64,000 nt of DNA from NCBI GenBank assembly GCA_963845975.1, contig CAWJUD010000002.1, forward strand, positions 1,860,001-1,924,000, given 5' to 3'. Source of the DNA: JBEKIK01 sp963845975. GTDB lineage: Bacteria > Planctomycetota > Planctomycetia > Pirellulales > Thermoguttaceae. The notes beneath the pieces are model-generated. The model saw nothing but the letters and a program-made list of their open reading frames with translations, searched no databases and was not told the origin of the DNA. Made by a program: the position numbers and the translations under genes. The first letter of the stretch is position 1, and each line of letters begins with the position of its first letter. Positions 37,092 to 45,202 of the stretch are shown piece by piece.

Positions 37092-37946
37092 TTATCGGAT
37101 ACCCCAGCACTCATAGTAGACATCACTATCCCTATCATAGCTGTCATTTTCCCTGGCGGCTGCGGCTATCCTGGCCTCCTCGCTGCGTTTGCGCTCTCTT
37201 GCTCCGATCTCAACATTAGCTACCTCTTGGATTCCAAGGCTTAAATTAGGGTCCTTCCGTAGCTTCTCAAGCACCTTGTCATCTGCATGAGGCACTAGCT
37301 GCCTTAACGTTGACTCGTCAGCCAAGTGGTGATAAGCGATCTTCTCTTGCAGAACAAGTGGTAATCTCCCTTTTTGCGCTATAGCCTGTAGAAGTGCCTC
37401 ATATACCCTTTCGTGGCAGAGAACGAAAGTGAGCACCTCAGGTGAATCCGATTGACAGAGATGCAGTAGATCATCATTATTAAGTTCTTTCTTTTCCAGG
37501 ATAGATATTAACTGGCCTTGTAGCTCGTTCGGTAATGAGACAAATCTGGGAACAGCTATGTCGATGTCAATTCGTTTAAGTACGTCAACGATAGCAGATA
37601 GTGGGACGGTTTGCTTTGTTACTGTAGCTATAAGAGGCTCAATTGCTTTAGGACCGAGGCGTACCAACGTTTCAGCCGCAGCCCGTCTGATATCATGGTC
37701 TTTATCATTCAGACGAGAGACGAGCGGCCCGGCCGCATCGGCAACACCAGACTGTCCTACAACAAGGGCAGAAAGCGACCCGATTCTAGACTCTTGGGCT
37801 CCGACGGTCTTCTCCGTCTTTGAGACACTCGTCTGAATGGCTGAGACCCACCGGTTCAACCTCACAATGGTCACCACCAGGAGGGTCACAGCTATTGCCA
37901 ACGTCGCTAACGCTACATATACGATCACCATTTTTGGATCTCCCAT
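37092..37946 (-). CDS. Membrane-anchored HEAT-repeat protein with Asp/Tyr/Cys tail (candidate substrate B)
   Basis: 284 aa. Transmembrane helix at residues 7-30, a short coiled coil, then HEAT-like helical repeats from about 70 (AAGPLVSRLNDKDHDIRRAA then AETLVRLGPKAIEPLIA, and weaker units to about 235). A charged Arg/Glu/Ala helix leads into the final NDSYDRDSDVYYECWGIR. Layout (membrane anchor, helical body, charged helix, Tyr/Cys tail) matches candidate substrate A although the bodies are unrelated. First gene of the cassette. HEAT repeats bind partners; the tail is the proposed modification site. Confidence 0.62.
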   Translation of the reverse strand: MGDPKMVIVYVALATLAIAVTLLVVTIVRLNRWVSAIQTSVSKTEKTVGAQESRIGSLSALVVGQSGVADAAGPLVSRLNDKDHDIRRAAAETLVRLGPKAIEPLIATVTKQTVPLSAIVDVLKRIDIDIAVPRFVSLPNELQGQLISILEKKELNNDDLLHLCQSDSPEVLTFVLCHERVYEALLQAIAQKGRLPLVLQEKIAYHHLADESTLRQLVPHADDKVLEKLRKDPNLSLGIQEVANVEIGARERKRSEEARIAAAARENDSYDRDSDVYYECWGIR

Positions 37947-38035
37947 AAGTATTGAAATGTAGGGAGAGCAGGAACTATTTTCAGGCGGTTAAGCCATATT
38001 ATTTTGTATCCTGCTCGGTGAAGGTAACAATTTAT

Positions 38036-38064
38036 AAAATATCACACAACAATAATATTCGCAA
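38036..38064 (-). promoter_or_regulatory. Candidate promoter of the radical SAM cassette
   Basis: Leftward TTGCGA (38064-38059), 17-bp spacer, TATTTT (38041-38036), about 90 nt before the HEAT gene. The surrounding 37.95-38.2 kb is AT-rich and gene-free. Only a moderate match to sigma-70 consensus. Confidence 0.3.
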
Positions 38065-38220
38065 TAGGCTAGGTGGATATCGGACAAAGGAATCTCGGTG
38101 TATTTGCCCCCAACCACAAGAAGAGACTATATTTGGAGCTATGAGCGCTTGCTGGAAAGGAACTTTGCCAACTAGCGTAGTTAAAGAAAGACGCCTGTAT
38201 ACTATGTCCTAATAAAGAAT

Positions 38221-38271
38221 CCCTATCGAAGAACTTGGACAGAAGAAAGATTCTCAAGTTCTCCGATAGGG
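38221..38271 (-). terminator. Long stem-loop between replication operon and cassette
   Basis: Arms CCCTATCG-AA-GAACTTG and CAAGTTC-TC-CGATAGGG pair over 8+7 bp around a 2x2 internal loop, with a 17-nt apical loop. Read leftward it is followed by ATTCTTTATTAG. It lies about 40 nt past the exonuclease stop; a second small hairpin (CAGACC-TTTGC-GGTCTG) precedes it at about 38278-38294. Likely ends the leftward replication operon. Confidence 0.6.
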
Positions 38272-38313
38272 TGAATCAGACCTTTGCGGTCTGGAGCGGC
38301 TGCCAAGAAATGG

Positions 38314-38949
38314 CTAGCCGGTGGAGCGCTCCAAACTCCCAGAAGAGATGAGCATTGTTCGATAGACCTCAGCTTCAGCCAGTGCGTCGCACAAAGCGTC
38401 ATGTGGTTTGGCATTTTCAATTTTGAAGATGCGACACAGGTTTGATAGTGAGACGCTCTCGAATGGAAGTTCAAGCCCAGCGAAAGCCGCTTTATCGTTC
38501 AAAGTCAAGGCATAGGCCATCGCATCGCGCGGATGAAAATGGAAGACATGATCTAAGCCTTGTGGGCCGAGCCATGCCCGGATAAAGCCACACTCGAAAG
38601 GCCAGTTGTGAGCCAAAGGCACAAGCTTCTTGCTTATTGGCAATTTTAATGACTCAAACCATTCCATTAACAAATCGCCGGCCCTGTCTTGGTTTGGTGC
38701 GTTGGTCATCAAGTCATCGAGGCTAAGGCCGTGAATCCGCCACGACCGCATATCCACTCGCTCTGGGTAGTTTGGCTGAATATTGGTGTAGAACGCCGTT
38801 GTGTCTTCTAATGGGCGTAAATCCTTGTTCAGGGGGACCACGGCGATTTGCACAATTTCGTGGTGTCCAGGTTGAGTTCCTGTAGTTTCGATATCGACAG
38901 AAGCTAACACATTACCAAACAGGTGGATCATACTGGGTTGGATTATCAT
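38314..38949 (-). CDS. DEDDh 3'-5' exonuclease (DnaQ-like)
   Basis: 211 aa. Exo I SVDIETTGT (Asp/Glu about 18-20), Exo II around AHNWPFECGFI (about 113-123) and Exo III HDALCDALAEAEVYR (about 183-197, with the DEDDh histidine) are all present. Removes 3' nucleotides; may proofread for or assist the phage polymerase or degrade host DNA. Translationally coupled to the preceding gene by an ATGA overlap. Confidence 0.85.
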   Translation of the reverse strand: MIIQPSMIHLFGNVLASVDIETTGTQPGHHEIVQIAVVPLNKDLRPLEDTTAFYTNIQPNYPERVDMRSWRIHGLSLDDLMTNAPNQDRAGDLLMEWFESLKLPISKKLVPLAHNWPFECGFIRAWLGPQGLDHVFHFHPRDAMAYALTLNDKAAFAGLELPFESVSLSNLCRIFKIENAKPHDALCDALAEAEVYRTMLISSGSLERSTG

Positions 38950-39389
38950 TTCTTCGCTCTTCGACTTTTCTTGGCGGTCTTTGGGTGTGACGAAGTTTCA
39001 GTTAGTCGGATATGGAGCGGATTATCTTGTATTGTTAGGGGATTATTTGGTAAATCATTGAGCGTAATAGGAAGCAGTCCTTCTTCTATTCGTATCTGGG
39101 TGTCTAATAAACAAAGGATGTTCCAAGCCGCCATTGCCAAATGTGGTTCGTCTCGGTCACCTCGCATGTGCTTCATCGCGTGCCGTAGTCCACTGTCCAT
39201 ATAACGGGAGAGCGGAATTCCTTTCTCCCAATTTCGAGCGGCATACTTTTTTGCTCCAGCCTCCATGATCCTGGCCACCTCGAAAAGCGCCCGCACAGGC
39301 ATTAGGTCCATACGTCCTTTTCCTTCCTGTCCATCACGCACTGCGCCAGTGTTAAAATTAGAGCGGGTGCCAGAATCTTTAATCTGCAT
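38946..39389 (-). CDS. DUF5664-type (dATP/dGTP diphosphohydrolase-like) protein
   Basis: 147 aa; start at 39389 after GGAGAACGA, so the reading from 39500 is rejected. MDLMPVRALFEVARIMEAGA and KKYAARNWEKGIPLSRYMDS, then HAMKHMRGDRDEPHLAMAAW, follow the phage DUF5664 family, sometimes annotated as nucleotide diphosphohydrolase. The HAMKH and DEPHLAMA motifs could bind metal. Likely nucleotide-pool related. Confidence 0.65.
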   Translation of the reverse strand: MQIKDSGTRSNFNTGAVRDGQEGKGRMDLMPVRALFEVARIMEAGAKKYAARNWEKGIPLSRYMDSGLRHAMKHMRGDRDEPHLAMAAWNILCLLDTQIRIEEGLLPITLNDLPNNPLTIQDNPLHIRLTETSSHPKTAKKSRRAKK

Positions 39390-39414
39390 GGTGTCGTTCT
39401 CCAAAGGATGATGA

Positions 39415-39621
39415 TTAACCGCGATACCAAACGCCGCTTTCCTGGCATTGGACCAAGCCAGCTTCTTCTTCGAGCCAATCTCGCATCTCATCTTCGTCAT
39501 ATAAACCCGGATCGAAGCCTAGCTCACTCAAGGCAATGACAAGGTCTTCGTCGGTGTCACTGAGATACTCGGCGATGGTTATGATGTCAGTATTTGATAA
39601 GGGGCGTTCAGAGTAATACAT
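39415..39621 (-). CDS. Small acidic phage protein
   Basis: 68 aa, rich in Asp/Glu (YLSDTDEDLVIALSELGFDP). Starts 6 nt after the primase stop and ends 25 nt before the DUF5664 gene, so it is part of the leftward replication operon. Acidic DNA-mimic-like composition, but function is unknown. Confidence 0.5.
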   Translation of the reverse strand: MYYSERPLSNTDIITIAEYLSDTDEDLVIALSELGFDPGLYDEDEMRDWLEEEAGLVQCQESGVWYRG

Positions 39622-39627
39622 GGGTGT

Positions 39628-42357
39628 TCACTTTGCTTTGAGTCTTCCGTTGACGACGATCCACGGTCGCGCATTCGGCTCTGGTTGTTTAGATTCCCAG
39701 GAAAGATTGCCGATATATTTCTTGTTTTCGGTGTATACACCGCTAGGATGATTCTGTGGCAACTCACGTCCAATCTTCTGTTTGCTCCATTTGCTTTTCT
39801 CCTCCGGCGTGATCCATTCCATGAAGCGTTCGCAAAAATCGGAGAAGAGAACTTTTTCACCCAACACGGCATGACAGTTTTCTAGGATGAATTGTTCTAC
39901 AGGATTGCGCCTCAACTCTTGTGCGCGGGATTTGTTATGCGTATCTATAACAGGCATTCGTAGTCGGCCTTCCACGCTGGGTAATGTCACATCCATGATC
40001 GTTCGCATGAAATGAGGAGCTTCTTGCTCCAAATAATGCCTGAGTTGCATTCGAGGGATTTCATTTTCTGCCGGAATCACGGGAACGTAGATCATGGTGA
40101 TCCGCGTGTCGCCGGGGAAAATCGGACAGGCATCCGGCGTATTGGCGCATTGAATGAAGTGCAACGTGTTGGGCAACGGGTAGGCATCCGTGCGCATTTT
40201 CCGAATCCAAATTGTCGGACTCGTAACCCAATCCTTGATTTTGTTGTGCGCCCCAGGTGCTTTAGAAATGTCTACCTCTTCAACGTAGGCTAAAATTGCC
40301 CCAGCCAATTCGCCGTTGAAGTTGTTTTGGTTGGTCAATGCCCGATCGGCTGCTACGATTCCCTTTGTAATCAGGAATTCAAACGCCTCATGGTATGTGC
40401 TTTTCCCGCAATTCTCATCGCCATAGAAGAATAAATACGGCAGTGGTTGGAATGGGTCGCGGAGCATACATGCTGCCCACATCAAGCCATAATCGGCACC
40501 GGTGCGGATATTAGCCCGCTGCGCCCACGGAAGTTCCTTGATCGTTTCATCAAGGTCTTGAAAACAATGCCTGAGCACCATATCCCAATGAGGATGGTGC
40601 GGAGTTTCGTTGTTTTTTAGTTCGGCGGGCTGATACCGGAATTGTGTGGCGTCCCGGTTCCACTGGCGGTCGCCAGGATATTCAGGCTGAAATGGGAGGC
40701 TTACCAGTTTCCACGGTTTGACACAGGCTGAGCCGAGGATAACTTCCACTTCGGGTCTGCTGCGGCCGTGGTAAGTTAATGTGCTCTTGATATCGTCTTT
40801 TGGCTGTTCGATCCAATCTCCGTTCCAAGCGCGTGCCACCCATCCGGCTCGTTTTCCCGCCGGGGATACAAGGGCGCGTACGATCTTGTCATACTCGGAG
40901 TAACTATCATCAGTGGCTTGAGCCTTAATCTCGGCTTTGATATTGAGCACCCGCGTTAATCTACCGCGCTCATTGAGCCAACCTTCCGGCGTTACTTCAT
41001 CAGGTGCGTCTTTTTTAATAGCTATGACAACGCGGCCATCTTTTTGGGACTTTAGTCGCGTTTCGCGGCCCTGTAAATGTTCTGGAATGGCGACGGTCTG
41101 ACCAAGCGTTTTGACAACCGAAGCGGCGTCACTGGCGGTCGGAAAGACATATCCGCCGTTATTAGGAGCTTCGATGCCGCCGCCGGCCTTGGCTGCGAGA
41201 TTCAAATCGGGTGTTTTGTTGAAATAGCAGTTGGTCCAGCCGTTGCCATCTTGTTCCCAAGTATCGGCTTCGGTTGTGCCGGGAGAAAACCGATACACGC
41301 GCCATGCGCCGTTATCGAGCGGGAAACAAAAGCAATTGCAGGTGGCCGGGTCTCTTCCTTCGGAAATAGTCTTAAATAAGCCTTTAAGTTTTAATACCGA
41401 CCGCTGATCCGAATCGTCGATGAGATTTTGCAAAGCCTTGGTATGCGTTTGCAGGAGATGATAATCAGGTATCCAGACTGTTGAATACCCGGAACGTCCA
41501 AGCTCCTCAATGATGGCCTTGTGTGTTTCGTCGAGTGGCACCAAGCGACGGCTGCTAGCCAGTAGCTCGAAAGGGTCTTCATGCTCAGTTTGCAGTGAGT
41601 TTATGCGAATCTTAGCTCGGCGGCGCGTCACAACCTCGATATGATCCCGCCAATTACTCGGCAAGTCACTTACAGATATGTTTTTGCCGGAGGGTTTAAT
41701 GAGAACAAGTCCTTTGTTATCCTTGCTCATCTTCCGATGCCAAATCCACATGTTGCCGCCGCAGGCGTCGATCTGACTGGCAAAGTCGAATCCTGTAGCG
41801 GAACTCATCATGCCTAAAATGGCTCGTCCCAGCGCGGCATGTTCCGTGTGATTATTGGTTGGGATTCCGTCTTCGTCGAAATAGACATAGAAGTGAAGTC
41901 CGTTGCCGCCAGTGCTTCTACGAACTTCAACGTAAGGAAGGGCTTCAGCAGCCTTCTTGACATTCTCTAACTCAGCGTCGCTGATACCGACTCCGGCAGC
42001 GTGCCCGGTAATCGAGTCAAAATCGAAACCTACCCAGCGTGATCGCTTGGTCTGCCAATCCCAGCCCGTGGAACCAATTCCTTCAGCGTGAAGGTCGAGC
42101 GGCCAACGCAGTTCATAATCGTGCCATTCCGGTTCGCTGTCGGCATTACGCGGAATACGGATATTGAACCATTCATTCACACCATCGGAGTAGGTGCTCC
42201 GCTTGCCGTCAACCGGCTCCCCATTCCCGGCAGCAACATTGACTTGGATTTCCAGTGCAGAACCATAGCGTAAGGCTCGTTCCAATAGGTCCGAGCCATT
42301 GTGACGCGGCAATTGGGCTTCTAGGAATGCTTGGATCGACTGAATGACTGTTGGCAT
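39628..42357 (-). CDS. Primase-helicase (D5/SF3-like)
   Basis: About 909 aa. The N-terminal region holds an archaeo-eukaryotic primase-like core: RWVGFDFDSITGHA with the acidic pair, RRSTGGNGLHFYVYFDEDG. The C-terminal third is an SF3-type helicase: LFFYGDENCGKSTYHEAFEF (Walker A, about residue 645), AYVEEVDISKAPG (Walker B), HFIQCANTPDACPIFPGDTR (motif C/arginine finger). The protein would unwind and prime phage DNA. The start at 42357 is chosen because the leftward bipartite promoter motif ends at 42389; an in-frame ATG at 42420 would place the motif inside the gene. Confidence 0.82.
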   Translation of the reverse strand: MPTVIQSIQAFLEAQLPRHNGSDLLERALRYGSALEIQVNVAAGNGEPVDGKRSTYSDGVNEWFNIRIPRNADSEPEWHDYELRWPLDLHAEGIGSTGWDWQTKRSRWVGFDFDSITGHAAGVGISDAELENVKKAAEALPYVEVRRSTGGNGLHFYVYFDEDGIPTNNHTEHAALGRAILGMMSSATGFDFASQIDACGGNMWIWHRKMSKDNKGLVLIKPSGKNISVSDLPSNWRDHIEVVTRRRAKIRINSLQTEHEDPFELLASSRRLVPLDETHKAIIEELGRSGYSTVWIPDYHLLQTHTKALQNLIDDSDQRSVLKLKGLFKTISEGRDPATCNCFCFPLDNGAWRVYRFSPGTTEADTWEQDGNGWTNCYFNKTPDLNLAAKAGGGIEAPNNGGYVFPTASDAASVVKTLGQTVAIPEHLQGRETRLKSQKDGRVVIAIKKDAPDEVTPEGWLNERGRLTRVLNIKAEIKAQATDDSYSEYDKIVRALVSPAGKRAGWVARAWNGDWIEQPKDDIKSTLTYHGRSRPEVEVILGSACVKPWKLVSLPFQPEYPGDRQWNRDATQFRYQPAELKNNETPHHPHWDMVLRHCFQDLDETIKELPWAQRANIRTGADYGLMWAACMLRDPFQPLPYLFFYGDENCGKSTYHEAFEFLITKGIVAADRALTNQNNFNGELAGAILAYVEEVDISKAPGAHNKIKDWVTSPTIWIRKMRTDAYPLPNTLHFIQCANTPDACPIFPGDTRITMIYVPVIPAENEIPRMQLRHYLEQEAPHFMRTIMDVTLPSVEGRLRMPVIDTHNKSRAQELRRNPVEQFILENCHAVLGEKVLFSDFCERFMEWITPEEKSKWSKQKIGRELPQNHPSGVYTENKKYIGNLSWESKQPEPNARPWIVVNGRLKAK

Positions 42358-42388
42358 TACATGCTCATTGATAGAGGAGCGAATTGTC

Positions 42389-42426
42389 ACATGTAGAAGT
42401 GCTTTGAATTTGTGTTTCATTCAGAA
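42389..42426 (-). promoter_or_regulatory. Phage bipartite motif, copy 2 (toward primase)
   Basis: Leftward TTCTGAA (42426-42420), 18-bp spacer, CACTTCTACATGT (42401-42389), 32 nt before the primase start. Its downstream block and that of copy 3 form an exact 18-bp inverted repeat (42385-42402 / 42495-42512). Confidence 0.72.
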
Positions 42427-42470
42427 AAAGGATCAATAAATCAATCGCCGCGTCAAAAAATATCTGCAAA

Positions 42471-42508
42471 TTCTGAACAAAACCAGGTTCTACCGCACTT
42501 CTACATGT
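42471..42508 (+). promoter_or_regulatory. Phage bipartite motif, copy 3 (toward rightward early module)
   Basis: TTCTGAA 42471-42477, 18-bp spacer, CACTTCTACATGT 42496-42508. Divergent to copy 2; about 155 nt upstream of the first rightward gene. The 42509-42663 leader has no gene. Confidence 0.72.
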
Positions 42509-42663
42509 GACAGTTCAACGAACGCCCAATACACAAATGGTGACCTAACACCAATGACGCGATAACAGAAAGAGAGGCATTCGATGACGTAGATGAATAA
42601 CCATGACCATCCATCGTTGAGTGTTTTACTTTTGTATTTCTTTTCTCTCACAAGGTACTTATC

Positions 42664-43407
42664 ATGTCTCAGAACGCACTAGTAACTCTTGACCTGACCC
42701 AACTTCCTTCCACTCAGATCGGTAATGACGAAGCCTACGCCGAACTTTCCAAGGGCGGCGATTTCCTTAGCTATGTCAAGCTTTGTACGAATGACAAGTA
42801 CACCAAAACCGGCAAGATTCTGCCCGGTCGTTGGGGCATCCCGGATGCTGGAGATGAAATCATCGACTTAGGTGATTCGATCGACGTGCTCCCCTTGGCT
42901 CGACGACCCAAGGCGCTTGATTCAAGCGATAAGTCGGCAATTGTTGTCTCCTACGATGAGCAATCGCCTGAATTCAAGAGGATAGCTGCGAAGTCGATGG
43001 AACCAAATTCTTGCTGTCAACACGGCATCAGTTTTCTTGTACTAGAGCGATCCACGGGGCAATTTTTGGAAGTATTCTTTGGCACCAAATCTAGCCGACC
43101 AGAGGCCAAAAAGATTTTCCCCTACCTACCACTGAGTCAGGCCGACATCGACCGCAAGGCCGCTGCCGGGGCTGATGTGCAGGGCCTTGTACCACACGGC
43201 CCGATACCTGTGACTCTCAAGGTTCGCTTGGCGGAAAACAAGAAGGGAATGTGGCATTGTCCGATGGTCGTGAAGTGCTCGGCTCCTTTCACCAAAATCC
43301 CACCTACAGCCTCCATAGTCCGCGAGATCAACAAGTTTCTCACAACCAAATCAGGCGGTGTAGAAAAAGTTGAAGAGCCGGAAGGCCGAAAAGCCCGAGC
43401 ACGCTAG
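42664..43407 (+). CDS. Abundant-type early protein, possibly ssDNA-binding
   Basis: 247 aa; SD AAGGTAC before the ATG at 42664. It is first in the rightward module, has its own upstream promoter motif and is followed at once by a strong stem-loop, a layout typical for a highly made protein such as a single-strand DNA-binding protein. The body (LSKGGDFLSYVKLCTNDKYT; CCQHGISFLVLERSTGQFLE) is beta-rich and the tail is charged (EKVEEPEGRKARAR). No OB-fold motif is provable by eye. Confidence 0.45.
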   Translation: MSQNALVTLDLTQLPSTQIGNDEAYAELSKGGDFLSYVKLCTNDKYTKTGKILPGRWGIPDAGDEIIDLGDSIDVLPLARRPKALDSSDKSAIVVSYDEQSPEFKRIAAKSMEPNSCCQHGISFLVLERSTGQFLEVFFGTKSSRPEAKKIFPYLPLSQADIDRKAAAGADVQGLVPHGPIPVTLKVRLAENKKGMWHCPMVVKCSAPFTKIPPTASIVREINKFLTTKSGGVEKVEEPEGRKARAR

Positions 43408-43426
43408 CAGTCTGTAGGCTTGTTTT

Positions 43427-43457
43427 CGCCACGAGCGTCTTCGCGTCGCTCGTGGCG
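43427..43457 (+). terminator. Stem-loop after first early gene
   Basis: Perfect 11-bp stem CGCCACGAGCG / CGCTCGTGGCG with a 9-nt loop, 20 nt after the stop, preceded by TTTT and followed by TATCTCTCAACTT. The palindrome could act in both directions; it lacks a classic U-run. Confidence 0.65.
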
Positions 43458-43479
43458 TATCTCTCAACTTATCTTTGCC

Positions 43480-44007
43480 ATGATTCCAGACGCCTTACTT
43501 ATCCAAACACCGGCCATCGACTTTGGCACATTCCTTGGCTTGAGCCAACAGGCCCTTGGGTTCAGCCCGTCGGCAACGGCTGACGCAAGCCCGCTGGAAC
43601 ATTCAGACGCCGAGCGGTTCTTGATTTGTTTGGCGACGTTGTACGATCGAGATGCCTCAGTAGGGCTGGCTCCGCATCTACTAACGCATATTTCGTTCAG
43701 TATCCTCGTGGCCGCTGATGATCGAGACATGCTCGATATCCTCCAAGTGTCGGCTGGGATGCCGTTCGTAGTCACGGACACACTAATGCGTGGCGTCCAG
43801 TTGGCGGTGATAACCGGGACGCTTGCTCAATGGAGGGACGCAGTGAAGTCCGGTTCCGCCCGCGAAAGTGGATTCAATGTGCGGGCGTTTTTCAATCGTG
43901 TGATGGCTCTATTCGAGTCGGTTGGATTGGGTGGAGTCTGGAAAGATTTTGATAGCCGGCCATCGAACGACAGGACGTTCTACTTGGAAGACAAACGCAA
44001 ACGATGA
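43480..44007 (+). CDS. Hypothetical helical protein
   Basis: 175 aa from ATG 43480, which lies just after the stem-loop; the reading from 43420 would put coding sequence through the hairpin and is rejected. Predominantly helical (DIDF-like start, HLLTHISFSILVAADDRDML, FNVRAFFNRVMALFESVG). No motif recognised. Overlaps the methyltransferase start by 4 nt (ATGA). Confidence 0.5.
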   Translation: MIPDALLIQTPAIDFGTFLGLSQQALGFSPSATADASPLEHSDAERFLICLATLYDRDASVGLAPHLLTHISFSILVAADDRDMLDILQVSAGMPFVVTDTLMRGVQLAVITGTLAQWRDAVKSGSARESGFNVRAFFNRVMALFESVGLGGVWKDFDSRPSNDRTFYLEDKRKR

Positions 44008-45200
44008 TCTCTCCTATTTTCAAGAATGATGACATCACGATTTACCACGGCGACTTGCTCGACGTGCTGCCGCAATTGCCAGAGGCGTCGGTGGATTGCG
44101 TTGTCACCGATCCGCCTTATGGTCTTTCCTTCATGGAAAAGGATTGGGATTACGGAGTTCCTGGTTCGGAGTATTGGAAAGCAATTCTTCGTATTTGTAA
44201 GCCGGGCGCGATGATGTTGGCCTTTGGAGGCGCTCGGACGTATCACCGGCTAACATGTGCCATCGAGGATGCTGGCTGGGAAATCCGCGATTGTCTGATG
44301 TGGCTTTACGGCCAAGGCTTTCCTAAATCAATGGATATTTCCCAAGCCTTTGACAAAGCGGCAGGTGCTGAACGGAGAGTAGTCGGTAGATACCAGCCTC
44401 CCGGCATGGAAAAACCTTGGAACCTGCAAAATGCCAAAGATCAACGTACTGTCGCAGTCTTCGCGTCCAGCCGAAACAACTTGGACGTGACCGCTCCGGC
44501 CACCGACGCCGCAAAGCAATGGCAGGGTTGGGGCACGGCGCTTAAGCCCGCTTGGGAGCCAATCGTCCTGGCCATGAAGCCGCTCGACGGCACATTTGTC
44601 GCCAATGCGGAAAAGCATGGAGTGGCGGGATTGAATATTGACAGATGTCGCATCCAAACTAACGAGATCATAAAAAACCCCTCTCGTAGCGAGGACTCGG
44701 CAAAGAGTAAAGGGATATATGGAAATAGCTGCCAACAAATTACACATCAAACTGAAGGCAATAAATTAGGCCGTTGGCCCACAAATTTACTCTTGGATGA
44801 AGAAGCAGCGGCTCAATTAGACGCTCAATCAGGCGTGCTAAAAAGCGGCACGAATTGCATCCGCACAAAAACCGGAACCGGTTATCACGGCGGCATTGGC
44901 AAGGCCGGTGACATACAAACTACTTATGGTGATTTTGGCGGGGCGAGTCGGTTCTTCTATTGTGGAAAAGCAACAAGAAAAGGACGCGGGGCCGGCAACG
45001 ATCATCCGTGCGTGAAACCAGTCGACCTAATGAAGTATCTGTTGACTTTGCTTTCTACGCCAACCGGTGGCGTGATTCTCGATCCATTCGCGGGCAGCGG
45101 CACGACAGCCTTAGCCGCCAAACAACTTGGCCGTCGCTGTATCTGTGTGGAACTAGACAAGCATTACTGTAAAATCGCAACTTCTCGGCTTGAAGGTTGA
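44004..45200 (+). CDS. DNA methyltransferase 1 (beta-type N4/N6)
   Basis: 398 aa. VTDPPYGLSF (motif IV, about residues 35-44) precedes GGVILDPFAGSGTTALAAKQ (motif I) near the C-terminus with ICVELDKHYC after it: the beta-class order of N6-adenine/N4-cytosine methyltransferases. A long middle insertion (about 110-340) likely includes target recognition. No endonuclease gene lies next to it, so it is probably a stand-alone phage methylase protecting DNA from host restriction. Confidence 0.85.
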   Translation: MISPIFKNDDITIYHGDLLDVLPQLPEASVDCVVTDPPYGLSFMEKDWDYGVPGSEYWKAILRICKPGAMMLAFGGARTYHRLTCAIEDAGWEIRDCLMWLYGQGFPKSMDISQAFDKAAGAERRVVGRYQPPGMEKPWNLQNAKDQRTVAVFASSRNNLDVTAPATDAAKQWQGWGTALKPAWEPIVLAMKPLDGTFVANAEKHGVAGLNIDRCRIQTNEIIKNPSRSEDSAKSKGIYGNSCQQITHQTEGNKLGRWPTNLLLDEEAAAQLDAQSGVLKSGTNCIRTKTGTGYHGGIGKAGDIQTTYGDFGGASRFFYCGKATRKGRGAGNDHPCVKPVDLMKYLLTLLSTPTGGVILDPFAGSGTTALAAKQLGRRCICVELDKHYCKIATSRLEG

Positions 45201-45202
45201 AA

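Noticed and set aside
39628..42420. Primase start at the upstream ATG 42420
   Set aside because: It would place the leftward promoter-like motif within the gene and has no ribosome site; 42357 is consistent with the motif position.
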